NCBI RefSeq assembly: GCF_003259505.1
Contig: NZ_QLLK01000001.1
Coordinates: 62,001-126,000 of the forward strand
Direction: 5' to 3'
DNA length: 64,000 bases
DNA from: Algoriphagus yeomjeoni
Lineage (GTDB): Bacteria > Bacteroidota > Bacteroidia > Cytophagales > Cyclobacteriaceae
Below the pieces are notes generated by a model. The model had not been told where the DNA came from. It saw nothing but the letters and a program-made list of their open reading frames with translations, and ran no database searches. Below, one piece after another: positions 51,993 through 61,883 of the stretch (positions are counted from its first letter, which is position 1; every line of letters starts with the position of its first letter). Made by a program: the position numbers and the translations under genes.

Positions 51993-54900
51993 AAATAACC
52001 GAAGCGCTTAAAGCTGAGTTAGCCAACTGGCTCGACACCTATTGGACTACTTACATGAAGGGTGACTTTGATGTTTGGTCCACTTTTATCGCCGAGGATT
52101 ACTATAATATTGGTGGGACCAAAGAAGAGATCTGGCATACCAAACAGGAGATTTTAGATTACAGTTACTCGATCCATGATCAGATGGTCGGTCAGGCGGA
52201 GGTTCGGAATCGGGAGATCGAGGCACTCCCCTATGGTGACTACATTATGGTCAATGAATTCACAGATCTCTATGTTAAAATTGAAGGAGAATGGACTTAT
52301 TATGGCCCATTTCGAATGTCCTCACTTTTGGCAAAAACAGCTACTGGGTGGATCGCTTTGCACCAGCACGGTTCTTTTCCAGACATGAAGACCAGCGAAG
52401 GTGAAGCATTTGCCTCGGATGCTCTGAAAGCAGAAAACAAGCGCCTTCAGGATGCTGTCGATCAGCGAACTTCCGAACTTCTTGTGAAAAACAGGGCATT
52501 GGAGATTGAGACATCCTTGGAAAAAGTGAGAACAGCAGCCATGGGAATGACTGCTCCTAATGATATGCTACATGTTTGCCGCGTAATTGCCCAGCAACTA
52601 AGCGTCATAGGATTGGATCAAATCCGGAATGTACAAACTGCTATTATTGAATCTCAGGAAGAGATTTACCTGTGCTATCAATATTTTCCAAGGTACGATC
52701 AAGAAATCGTAGAGCGAACCGAGTACTCCAAAAATCCCGTGGAGCAGCAATTGGTCACTCAAATGCTTGAGTCTAAGAATAGCCATTTCCTGGGCGAATT
52801 GACTGGAAAAGAACTTCATGATTTTATTAAGCATCGTAAACAGGAGAATCACCTAGAAGATCCACTCTTGGAAGAGGTGGATAAGTTAGGATACTGCTTT
52901 CTTTCTATAGGTGAAGGAGGTTTGGGATTGACGCTTTACAAATCACTGGATGAACAAAGCCTAACTATTTTCAAGCGATTTCATCAGGTTTTTTCCCTTG
53001 CTTATCAGCGATTCCGAGACATTCAAAAAGCAGAAGCTCAAGCAAGAGAAGCTCAGATTGAAGCCTCATTGGAAAAAGTTCGAGCACATGCTATGGGCTT
53101 GAGAAAAAGCGATGAATTGCAAAACATCATAAAGATCATATTTGAAGAATTACAAAAAATAGGGTTGACGCTCTATGAATGCAGTATTTTCCTTAGGAAA
53201 GGAAATACCCGAGCCTTTTCTGTATGGGGCAAAGGGAACATGAATGATGAGGGGTTTCTGACCAATTACCAATTCAACTTTGTAGATCATCCCCTTCTGA
53301 ATTCAGTTCTTAGTGATTTAGACCTTAAAATTCCATTTCGTCACTATTCAATGGATAAGGAAGAAATCAAATCATATGGCGATCTGCTTTTTTCCCAAAC
53401 AGACTTTAAATACAGCTCCCAAGAATATAAAGACTCTTTTTATGCTCTTGAGTCAGTGTATGCTGGACAAGCTTTTTTCAAACATGGATTTTTGGAAGCC
53501 GTGGGGACAGAACCCTTACCCGGAGATTTACCGGAAGTCTTAAAGAGATTTTCACAGGTTATTGACTTGACTTACACTCGATTTCTTGACCTTCAAAAAG
53601 CCGAAGCGCAGGTTAGAGAAGCTCAGATAGAAACAGGACTTGAAAGAGTTCGATCAAGAAGTTTGGCAATGCACCGAACCGAAGAACTACAAGAAGCGGC
53701 CGAAGCCCTTAATACTGAACTAAACCTTCTAGGCATACAAAACATAAACCAATGTGGTTATGCTATTTATAACGAGGCGGAAAATAGCCAAGTCCTATGG
53801 CTTACTAGGCCTGATGGGTCTTCTCGGGAAGAGTTTACGCTACCAAGCACCGGAGAGAAGATACTCAATGACCGGCACGAAGCTTGGAAAAAGCAAGAAC
53901 CACTCTTTCACCAACAGGCAACCAATGAGCAATTCCAACACCATCTTGAGCTGGTTTTTGATCAATTAGGCTCAGAAGTAGCGAAAGGTATAGCGAGCAA
54001 AGAGATGCCCAATAATCCACATTTCTATTGCGCTAATTTTCGGGATGGATACCTTCATATTGTGGCGGAAGATGCACTTGGCGAAGAGCAAGAGCAAATC
54101 ATGGTCAGATTCGCCCGGGTATTTTCGCAAACTTACACCCGCTTCCTCGATCTCCAAAAAGCAGAAGCGCAGGCTAGAGAGGGTCAAATACAACTGGCTT
54201 TAGAAAGAGTACGTGCCAGAACAATGGCCATGCAGCATAGTGATGAACTGATGGAAACATCAGAATTAATGTTTGAGCAAATAAAAAATCTAGGAATCAA
54301 ATTATGGTCTTGTGGATTTAGCTTATGGCATGATGATGATAGCTATTTTTTAGGGTACAACCCAGGGCCTCACGGAAAATTAGGGAATCCACTCAAGATA
54401 CCACTGACAGAAGATATTTTCTTTAAAACGATACGCGAGGCAAAGCGAAGGAATGATAAATTTCTTGTTTTCGAATCGGAGGGAGAATCACTAGCCCAAA
54501 CTTATAACTACATGGATGGCCTGCCAGTGGTAGGTGAAACAATGCGAGGATTTGTGAAGGCAGGTTTTCCACTGCCCACCTTTCAGGTAAACCATTGTGG
54601 CTTCTTCGCAAACGGTCATTTGATGTTTATTACTGAAGAACGTAATCCAGAAGCGATTGAAATATTTAAACGTTTTACCGAGGTATTTCATCAGACCTAT
54701 ACCCGATTCCTTGATCTTCAGAGGGCAGAAGCTCAAGCACGAGAAGCCAAGATAGAGGCAGCTTTGGAGCGTATCCGATCCAGAAGTCTGGCCATGCATC
54801 ATTCTTCGGAACTATCGACAGTGGTGGATACGCTTTTACAGGAATTCACCAAGCTGGAGTTTACACTTACATTCTGTATCATCAACCTCATCGATGGGGA

Positions 54901-57900
54901 TGATTTATCGAATACAGTTTGGGCAGCAAATCCTGAAACAGGAAAGGATGCTGAATCCTACTATATGAAGTTTGAGGATTACGATTTTCACAGGGCTATG
55001 TGGAGTGCTTGGAAATCACAAGACAAGCGATTTGTATATACCCTTGAAGGTGAAGAGAAGAAGATTTACGATGAGTACCTCTATTCAGAAACTGAATTTA
55101 GGCGATTTCCCAAGCATGTGCAGGAAGCTAATAAAGCACTCGATCGATATGTGGCTGGCTTTACCTTTTTTAAATACAGCGGACTACAAACTGTAAGCGA
55201 AAACGAAATCACTGAAGCCGATTTGGAAATTTTGGAGCGCTTCGGAAAGGTCTTTGAGCAATCCTACACCCGCTTTCTCGACCTTCAAAAAGCAGAAGCG
55301 CAGGCAAAAGAGGCTCACATTGAATCTTCCCTAGAAAGAGTGCGAGCCCAAACTATGGCTATGCACAACAGTGAGGATGTAGGGAAGTGTATCGTGATGA
55401 TGTTTGAAGAACTCACAGCCTTAGGAGTAAATGAAAAAACCCGTTTTGGAATTGGGATCCTAAACCACGAGAATGAAAACAATCAGCTTTGGACAGCCTC
55501 CAAAATAGAAAATGAGTTCAAACTGCATATCGGAAATTTAGAAATGTCTTGGCATCCTTTGTTGAAAAGTGCACGAAAAGCATGGAAGGAGCAGCTCTCG
55601 CTCCATACGTATATTTTAGAAGGAGAAGATCTGATCAATTACTATCAGATGCTTAATCAAGCACCCGACTACAAAATACAAATACCAATAGATAAACTGC
55701 CCGATAAAGAATTTCATTATGGCTTCGTCTTCGAGCATGGATTTTTCTATGCCTTCAGTCCTCTTGAATTTTCTACCGATCTAATTCAAATTATCCATCG
55801 TTTCAGCTCTCTTTTTAGTCAAACTTATCGTCGTTACTTAGATCTGAAAAAAGCCGAAGCACAGGCTAGAGAAGCACAAATCAATCTTGCCGTAGAGCGA
55901 GTGCGAGCTAGAGCTTTAGCGATGTTCAAATCCGAAGAAATTCTGGAAGTGGTAGTTAAGCTGAAGGAAGAAATCATAGGTTTGGATATTCCGGGTGTCG
56001 CCGCCGCAGCCATTTTGTTGAAAGAAAAGAATGGAAAGTTCCGAAGCTGGGATCTCACCTCCTTAGAATTGAATGGAGAAAGCATGCACACTCCATTGGA
56101 CGTCCCTTTTGAAATGGAAAAAACCCATCCTGATTTCTATTTAAGAAAAGTTTGGGAAAAAGGAACAAACTATACGGTGGTGGTTCAGGATACAAAATCA
56201 TTACAAATCACCTGTGATTGGCTTCGAGAAAACAACAAGGTAAAAGAAGCGGAGGAAGCAGAGGAGTTTCTCAAATCTTCAGGATTACAAAGAGGCTACC
56301 ACCCAACAGTTCCTTTAAATAATGGAAGGATGATTCTTGATTTATTGGATCCACCTGAGGATGAAATTGAATTCATCTTGACTAAGATGGGAGGTGCTTT
56401 TGATTTGGCCTATAAGCGATTTGAAGACTTAGAAAAAGCCGAAGCACAGACAAGAGAGGCTAGGATTGAGGCTGCATTGGAGAAGATCCGGGCTAGGACT
56501 ATGGGAATGCAACATAGTAAGGAGCTACCCGAGGCGGCGAATTTATTATTTCTTGAAATTCAGGCACTGGGCATTCCATCTTGGAGCGCCGGGTATAACA
56601 TCCTGGCGGATGATAAAAGATCAGCTATGTGCTGGATGAGTAGTGAAGGGGTTTTACAAAAACCATTTCAGCTTCGCCTGTGGGGAGAGGCTTCTTTCGA
56701 TGAGATGAGAGAATTTGTCCTAAGTGATCGGACTATGTTGGTTCAGGAGCTTGGTGGGAAAGCAATCGAAGATCATTACACCCATATGAAATCCTTTCCG
56801 GACCTGAAGCCTACTTTTGACCATATAGAGGAAAAAGGGCTTTCACTTCCCACTTATCAAATCAATCACCTGTGCAAATTCACACAGGGCTTTGTCTTAT
56901 TTATCACTTATGAAAAAGTACCTGAGGCACATGATATTTTCAAACGCTTTACCAAAGTTTTTGAACAAACCTTTACCCGCTTCCTCGATCTTCAGAAATC
57001 TGAAGCACAGGCAAAAGAGTCTCGAATAGAAGCAGCTCTAGAGCGGGTGAGGTCCCGCACCATGGGGATGCAAAAAGCCGAGGAATTGGGAGATGTTGCC
57101 ACCGTCTTGTTCGGTGAGCTCAATACGCTTGTCGATAATCTATGGACTTGCGGCTTTGTCCTTTGTGAAAAAGATCGCAAGGAAGATGATTGGTGGCTCA
57201 GCCTGGATAATGGATTGATTCAACCCTTTTCCCTACCAAATGAAGGAGACTATGCGCATGAGAGTCTTTATGAAGGTTGGAAAAAAGGTAACTCATACCA
57301 TACCGTTACTCTTGAGGGGAAACACCTGGAAAAACATTACGACTGGTTAATGGCAATGCCTGTTGCTGAACAGATTTTTGAAGAAATGGAAGATTCAGGC
57401 ATTCCCCGCCCGAAATGGCAACGCCTCCACGCGGCCTACTTCAAAACAGGGTACTTGGTCATAATCACTGAAGTTCCATGTGAGGAGGAAGATATTTTTA
57501 AGCGATTTGCAAAAGTCTTTGAGCAGACCTATACCCGCTTCCTTGACCTTAAAAAAGCTGAAAAACAGGCTAAGGAGGCTAAGGTAGAGACGGCATTAGA
57601 GCGAATCAGAGCGCAGGTCACTGGAATGAGAGAATCTGAGGAACTCTTGGAAATCGTGGTGAATATGCGGAAGGAATTTGTCAACCTCGGTCACGAAGCA
57701 CATTACTTCTGGCATATGCGCTGGCTTCCTGAGACCTATGACAAAGCCATGACTTCAGGTGATGGAACACAAATCGGGATGGTGATGTCCCTACCTCGGC
57801 ATATTCATGGAGATATTCCGGCTGTAGCTGCATGGGAAAAGGGTAATGAACCCACTCATATTTTGGCTATGGATGTGGATTTGGCAGTCGACTATGTCGA

Positions 57901-59575
57901 TAAAATGGTCAAACTTGGTGATTTTGAGAGGATAGATCCCCAAGCTCCAACGCTGGATGATATAAGACATATCGGCGGATTGACTTTTGTCATGGCAAGG
58001 ACCACCCACGGAGAAATTGGATACAGTCTCCCGGGGAAAGTGGAACAACCCCCACGAGAATCCATTGAAACACTCGCTCGTTTTGCTGGAGTATTTGATT
58101 TGGCTTACCGACGTTTTGAAGACTTGCTAACTGCAGAAAAGCAAAATCGTAAAGCTAAAATTGAATTGGCGCTAGAGCGAGTTCGTGCCCGTGCCATGGC
58201 GATGCAACACCCTGAAGAGCTTATCCAAGTAGCCAATGTGATGCGGGAAGAAATGGGGCATTTAGGAGTGGAAGAATTGGAGACGAGTTCTATTTATATC
58301 AACGATTCAGATTCAGGACTTGCAGAATGCTGGTATTCCATCCTAGATGTACGAGAAGGAGCAAAGAAGAATATTGCTGACCATTTTAGCCTTGATTACA
58401 GAGACACTTGGGTTGGTAGACAAATGTTCGATTTCTATCAAGGCGATCAAACAAACATCTCCATTTTGATGAAAGGAGAAAATCGCAAAGAGTGGATTAA
58501 TTACTGTGCCCAGCAATCTCCAAAGTTAAATGGCTATTATGGACTCGAGATCCCAGAGCGAACTTACCATTTGACTAAGTTCTCGAATGGAGCGATTGGA
58601 GCAGCTACTCCCGGGGAAATCTCCCATGAGAGTTGGGATCTATTACAAAGAGCAGCGACGGTTTTCTCTTTAGCATATTCGAGGTTTAAGGATTTGTCTC
58701 AAGCAAGAGAGGATCTAAAAAAATTGAAGCAAGCCAAAGCCAAAGCGGAAAAAGCCCTTAAAGAGCTCAAATCTGCACAGGAGCAATTAGTACAGCAAGA
58801 GAAACTTGCCAGTCTCGGGCAACTCACAGCAGGCATTGCTCATGAAATTAAAAACCCACTGAACTTTGTCAACAACTTCTCTGACCTCAGCCGTGAGCTG
58901 CTAGAGGAGGTTTTTGAAGAATTAGAAAATCTAGAGGCTTCCGACACCAAAGAGGAAGTAATAGCAATCCTGACAGATGTAAAAAACAATCTTACTAAAG
59001 TTCACGAGCATGGTACCCGAGCGAATGGCATTGTTTCCTCCATGCTTCAGCATAGCCGGGCATCTGGAAACAAGCGAGAACCAAAATCCTTCAATCCATT
59101 GGTCAAGGAATTTACAAATCTTTCTTTCCATGGCATGCGGGCAGCCAAAGAACCCATTAACGTAGATATCGACCTTCAACTTGATCCTAATATTGGGGAA
59201 GTCAACTTGATCTCCGAAGACTTTTCCAGAGTGATATTGAATCTGTGTAATAATGCCTTCGATGCGATGCGGGATAAACTGAGGACCGAAGACGGGAGAC
59301 AGAAGACGGAAGATGGAGTCTATCTTCCAAAATTGACTGTAAGAACTGCCCTACAAAAAGATAAGGTAATTCTTTCCATCACAGACAATGGGTCTGGTAT
59401 TCCAAAAGAGATTCAGGACAAAATCCTCCAACCTTTTTTCACTACCAAAAAAGGAACAGAGGGAACTGGGCTTGGACTTTCGATCACTCATGATATTGTG
59501 AAGGCACATGGGGGAGAATTGCTGATTCAATCAATACCAGGTCAGACCATTTTTCAAATTCAATTAACCACTTAA
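51989..59575 (+). CDS. Giant cytoplasmic histidine kinase with eleven tandem sensor units
   Basis: This is a 2528-residue protein with no signal peptide or TM helix. Residues 1-135 look like a SnoaL/NTF2-type domain (WTTYMKGDFDVWSTF...GWIALHQHGSFPD). A coiled coil (about 145-172) leads into eleven consecutive units of about 187 residues. Units begin near residues 172, 357, 547, 734, 922, 1111, 1298, 1493, 1680, 1866 and 2058. Each opens with a LERVRARTMAM-type helix and most close with RFLDLQKAEAQA. The units are probably GAF-like, but that is inference. The kinase core has H2285 in GIAHEIKNP and HATPase motifs DNGSGIPK and GTGLGLSITH. An insert at 2432-2443 is repeat-derived. Confidence 0.9.
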   Translation: MKITEALKAELANWLDTYWTTYMKGDFDVWSTFIAEDYYNIGGTKEEIWHTKQEILDYSYSIHDQMVGQAEVRNREIEALPYGDYIMVNEFTDLYVKIEGEWTYYGPFRMSSLLAKTATGWIALHQHGSFPDMKTSEGEAFASDALKAENKRLQDAVDQRTSELLVKNRALEIETSLEKVRTAAMGMTAPNDMLHVCRVIAQQLSVIGLDQIRNVQTAIIESQEEIYLCYQYFPRYDQEIVERTEYSKNPVEQQLVTQMLESKNSHFLGELTGKELHDFIKHRKQENHLEDPLLEEVDKLGYCFLSIGEGGLGLTLYKSLDEQSLTIFKRFHQVFSLAYQRFRDIQKAEAQAREAQIEASLEKVRAHAMGLRKSDELQNIIKIIFEELQKIGLTLYECSIFLRKGNTRAFSVWGKGNMNDEGFLTNYQFNFVDHPLLNSVLSDLDLKIPFRHYSMDKEEIKSYGDLLFSQTDFKYSSQEYKDSFYALESVYAGQAFFKHGFLEAVGTEPLPGDLPEVLKRFSQVIDLTYTRFLDLQKAEAQVREAQIETGLERVRSRSLAMHRTEELQEAAEALNTELNLLGIQNINQCGYAIYNEAENSQVLWLTRPDGSSREEFTLPSTGEKILNDRHEAWKKQEPLFHQQATNEQFQHHLELVFDQLGSEVAKGIASKEMPNNPHFYCANFRDGYLHIVAEDALGEEQEQIMVRFARVFSQTYTRFLDLQKAEAQAREGQIQLALERVRARTMAMQHSDELMETSELMFEQIKNLGIKLWSCGFSLWHDDDSYFLGYNPGPHGKLGNPLKIPLTEDIFFKTIREAKRRNDKFLVFESEGESLAQTYNYMDGLPVVGETMRGFVKAGFPLPTFQVNHCGFFANGHLMFITEERNPEAIEIFKRFTEVFHQTYTRFLDLQRAEAQAREAKIEAALERIRSRSLAMHHSSELSTVVDTLLQEFTKLEFTLTFCIINLIDGDDLSNTVWAANPETGKDAESYYMKFEDYDFHRAMWSAWKSQDKRFVYTLEGEEKKIYDEYLYSETEFRRFPKHVQEANKALDRYVAGFTFFKYSGLQTVSENEITEADLEILERFGKVFEQSYTRFLDLQKAEAQAKEAHIESSLERVRAQTMAMHNSEDVGKCIVMMFEELTALGVNEKTRFGIGILNHENENNQLWTASKIENEFKLHIGNLEMSWHPLLKSARKAWKEQLSLHTYILEGEDLINYYQMLNQAPDYKIQIPIDKLPDKEFHYGFVFEHGFFYAFSPLEFSTDLIQIIHRFSSLFSQTYRRYLDLKKAEAQAREAQINLAVERVRARALAMFKSEEILEVVVKLKEEIIGLDIPGVAAAAILLKEKNGKFRSWDLTSLELNGESMHTPLDVPFEMEKTHPDFYLRKVWEKGTNYTVVVQDTKSLQITCDWLRENNKVKEAEEAEEFLKSSGLQRGYHPTVPLNNGRMILDLLDPPEDEIEFILTKMGGAFDLAYKRFEDLEKAEAQTREARIEAALEKIRARTMGMQHSKELPEAANLLFLEIQALGIPSWSAGYNILADDKRSAMCWMSSEGVLQKPFQLRLWGEASFDEMREFVLSDRTMLVQELGGKAIEDHYTHMKSFPDLKPTFDHIEEKGLSLPTYQINHLCKFTQGFVLFITYEKVPEAHDIFKRFTKVFEQTFTRFLDLQKSEAQAKESRIEAALERVRSRTMGMQKAEELGDVATVLFGELNTLVDNLWTCGFVLCEKDRKEDDWWLSLDNGLIQPFSLPNEGDYAHESLYEGWKKGNSYHTVTLEGKHLEKHYDWLMAMPVAEQIFEEMEDSGIPRPKWQRLHAAYFKTGYLVIITEVPCEEEDIFKRFAKVFEQTYTRFLDLKKAEKQAKEAKVETALERIRAQVTGMRESEELLEIVVNMRKEFVNLGHEAHYFWHMRWLPETYDKAMTSGDGTQIGMVMSLPRHIHGDIPAVAAWEKGNEPTHILAMDVDLAVDYVDKMVKLGDFERIDPQAPTLDDIRHIGGLTFVMARTTHGEIGYSLPGKVEQPPRESIETLARFAGVFDLAYRRFEDLLTAEKQNRKAKIELALERVRARAMAMQHPEELIQVANVMREEMGHLGVEELETSSIYINDSDSGLAECWYSILDVREGAKKNIADHFSLDYRDTWVGRQMFDFYQGDQTNISILMKGENRKEWINYCAQQSPKLNGYYGLEIPERTYHLTKFSNGAIGAATPGEISHESWDLLQRAATVFSLAYSRFKDLSQAREDLKKLKQAKAKAEKALKELKSAQEQLVQQEKLASLGQLTAGIAHEIKNPLNFVNNFSDLSRELLEEVFEELENLEASDTKEEVIAILTDVKNNLTKVHEHGTRANGIVSSMLQHSRASGNKREPKSFNPLVKEFTNLSFHGMRAAKEPINVDIDLQLDPNIGEVNLISEDFSRVILNLCNNAFDAMRDKLRTEDGRQKTEDGVYLPKLTVRTALQKDKVILSITDNGSGIPKEIQDKILQPFFTTKKGTEGTGLGLSITHDIVKAHGGELLIQSIPGQTIFQIQLTT
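52502..58686 (+). repeat. Eleven-unit tandem coding repeat (period about 560 bp)
   Basis: Units start near 52502, 53057, 53627, 54188, 54752, 55319, 55880, 56465, 57026, 57584 and 58160. The linker part (helix after RFLDLQKAEAQA) is well conserved, while the sensor bodies differ strongly at protein and DNA level. This argues for old duplication followed by specialisation, and against a recent or assembly-made expansion. Confidence 0.9.
59282..59317 (+). repeat. Intergenic-type repeat sequence inside the giant kinase ATPase domain
   Basis: The stretch encodes residues 2432-2443, a RTEDGRQKTEDG peptide, between the N box and the next strand. The DNA is built of repeated GAAGAC/GGAGAC words and shares ACCGAAGAC with the intergenic block at 12390-12440. 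The frame is kept (36 bases). Confidence 0.6.
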
Positions 59576-59578
59576 AGA

Positions 59579-60721
59579 ATGGAATCTAAAATAACCAAAG
59601 GAAATTCGGCAACAGATATAGAGGTAGCTCTTGATCAATATACTAAATCTGGATTCAAGCCAACGCTGGCTATCATCACCTTAAGTAGCATCGAGCATAT
59701 GGAATCTCTCCAGGTACTTTTTGATGAGCGAGACATTGCTATTTTTGGAATCACAGCACCCCAAAAATTTACTGGGCAAGGGATAGAATCTGATGATATC
59801 GTAGCAATGCTACTGGATATGAAACGAGATTATTTCAGTATTGTACTCAACGATTATGCGGAATCATCTGCATATGAAGCTGGATATAAGGCGGGCATAA
59901 CCGGAGAGAATTTATTTGCAAACCCCGGCTTCATCATTTCTCCAATAGATTTCAGAATGTCCGGAGATGAATTGATCCGAGGATTATTAGATGCAGCAGG
60001 TCAAGACGCTCCAATAATGGGTGGCGTTGCGGGGAACCCCAAAGATTTTTCAGGCATATTATTCACCAATGCCTTGTCCAGTAAAGGTGGATTACTTGCT
60101 CTCATTATTGACCGGGATAAGGTATTAATGGATGGATTGGCCGTCTCAGGATGGAAGCCAGTTGGAACAATAAAAAAAATCACCAAATGCGAAGGACCCT
60201 GGGTTTTTACCATCGATAATCAACCAGCGATGAATGTCATTCAGCGGTTTTTAGGAGATGAAATGATCAGCCCTGAAAAACAGGGGAATGGATTGCTTCC
60301 TTCCGATCTAGGCTACCCTTTACAGTTTCAACGGGCATCAGGGAATGCAATTATGAAACCTGTGCTATTTTGGAATACTGCCGATCGATCAATAATGATA
60401 GGAGGCGGCGTGGCCAAAGAAGGTGAACTGTTTCGGTTTTCTCTACCACCTGACTTTGACGCGATTGATACGGTGGTGGAGAGCACAAAAATCATGAAAG
60501 AAAAAAGTAGGCCCGATGCAGATGCCATGCTCGTTTTTTCCTGCGTGGGCAGGCTGGGCACCTTTGGACCGATGATCTCAACAGAAATTGAAGGTCTTGC
60601 GGAAACATGGAATAAGCCGATGCTGGGATTTTTCTCCTTGGGTGAATTTGGAAAACTAGATAAGGGCCAATGTGAATTTCACGGGACAACGGTAAGCTGG
60701 GTGGTATTAAAAGAAAAATAA
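59579..60721 (+). CDS. FIST domain sensory protein, copy 1
   Basis: This 380-residue soluble protein is made of a FIST_N domain (about 20-200) and a FIST_C domain (about 220-365). Typical elements are the GGVAGNPKDF glycine loop near residue 145, the VSGWKPVGT segment opening the second half, and the FRFSLPPDFD and VFSCVGRLGTFG motifs near the end. FIST modules are proposed small-ligand sensors and usually are fused to kinases or chemoreceptors. Here the protein is free-standing, 3 bases after the giant kinase stop. It likely feeds a neighbouring kinase by protein contact. Confidence 0.9.
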   Translation: MESKITKGNSATDIEVALDQYTKSGFKPTLAIITLSSIEHMESLQVLFDERDIAIFGITAPQKFTGQGIESDDIVAMLLDMKRDYFSIVLNDYAESSAYEAGYKAGITGENLFANPGFIISPIDFRMSGDELIRGLLDAAGQDAPIMGGVAGNPKDFSGILFTNALSSKGGLLALIIDRDKVLMDGLAVSGWKPVGTIKKITKCEGPWVFTIDNQPAMNVIQRFLGDEMISPEKQGNGLLPSDLGYPLQFQRASGNAIMKPVLFWNTADRSIMIGGGVAKEGELFRFSLPPDFDAIDTVVESTKIMKEKSRPDADAMLVFSCVGRLGTFGPMISTEIEGLAETWNKPMLGFFSLGEFGKLDKGQCEFHGTTVSWVVLKEK

Positions 60722-60743
60722 TCTCATTAACAATCAAAGGTTT

Positions 60744-61883
60744 ATGAAAGCGAAATCAATCAAAGGAAAATCTTTGGAAGAAATCAAAGTCGCACTGTCT
60801 CAAAGTGTGGAGGATGATTTTACCCCGACATTAGCGATTGCCTTTATTTCCAAAAGTCTGGACAGAATAGCAATCACGGAAATGTTGGGTGCTAAAGGAA
60901 TCCGTGTTTTTGGATGTACCACCAATGGGGAGTTCATTGATGAAGTACCAGAGAAGGGCTCTGCTGCAATTCTTCTATTGGATATGAACAGAGATTATTT
61001 TGAAGTTTACTTAGAAGAATACCCTAAAAAGAATTACCGCGAGGTATCACATAACATTGCGCGAGAGGCGAAAAAAAGATTTGCTGATCCTGCATTTTTC
61101 ATTGGCACCAGCAATGGAGAAACAGATGGAGAAGAGGTGCTGCATGGTATTGAAGATGTTGCTGGCAAAGATGTTCATGCGTTTGGTGGGGCTGCTGGCG
61201 ACGATTATGCATTTACTGAAACATTTGTCTTTACTAATAATAAAGAAAGTGACAATGGAATGGTCTGTATAGCTATGGATGCTTCAAAAGTAGATATAAA
61301 AGGTGTGGCCACCTGTGGTTGGAAAGCTGTAGGTACAGAAAAAACAGTAACCAAAAGTGAAGGCAACCATGTGTACACGGTGGATAATATTCCGGTACTT
61401 GATATTACCGCCAAATACGGTGGCCTTGAAAATGTGACTCCCGAAAACAACAATTTACTTGTTGAAATCGCGGCCAATTTCCCTTTGCAATTACAGCGGG
61501 AGAAAGGCGACCCAATCATGCGTCCAGGTCTAACTGTAGACTGGAACGATCACTCTTTTTATACAAGTGGCTCTGTGCCACAAGGTTCAAAAGTCCGTTT
61601 TTCCCTACCGCCAGATTTTGATGTAATGGAAAAAGTGGTGAAAGGCGTAGAAAATTTAAAAGCTACCGAAATGCCAGAGGCTGATGCTATAGTCGTGTTT
61701 AGTTGTGCCGGTAGGATTCTTTCTTTGGGTCCATTGATGAGTAAAGAACTGGAGGGAGTAAAAAATGTATGGAGTGTACCGATGGCCGGCATGTTCTCCA
61801 ATGCAGAGTTGGGCAGAGCTACCGGTGGAAATTTAGAAATGCATAACCTGACTACCTGTGTAGTGGCGCTTAAAGAAAAATAG
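60744..61883 (+). CDS. FIST domain sensory protein, copy 2
   Basis: This 379-residue paralogue of copy 1 has the same FIST_N/FIST_C order: FGGAAGDDYAF loop, CGWKAVGTEKTV segment, VRFSLPPDFDVMEKV, VVFSCAGRILSLGP and AGMFSNAELG. The differing ligand-facing loops suggest a different signal. It lies 22 bases after copy 1 and its stop directly abuts the start of the short kinase, so the FIST proteins and the kinase are almost surely co-expressed. Confidence 0.9.
   Translation: MKAKSIKGKSLEEIKVALSQSVEDDFTPTLAIAFISKSLDRIAITEMLGAKGIRVFGCTTNGEFIDEVPEKGSAAILLLDMNRDYFEVYLEEYPKKNYREVSHNIAREAKKRFADPAFFIGTSNGETDGEEVLHGIEDVAGKDVHAFGGAAGDDYAFTETFVFTNNKESDNGMVCIAMDASKVDIKGVATCGWKAVGTEKTVTKSEGNHVYTVDNIPVLDITAKYGGLENVTPENNNLLVEIAANFPLQLQREKGDPIMRPGLTVDWNDHSFYTSGSVPQGSKVRFSLPPDFDVMEKVVKGVENLKATEMPEADAIVVFSCAGRILSLGPLMSKELEGVKNVWSVPMAGMFSNAELGRATGGNLEMHNLTTCVVALKEK

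Noticed and set aside
51989..59575. The giant reading frame as an assembly artefact from collapsed or expanded repeats
   Set aside because: The eleven units differ strongly in DNA and protein outside the short linkers and the frame is maintained throughout, which an artefact would not produce.
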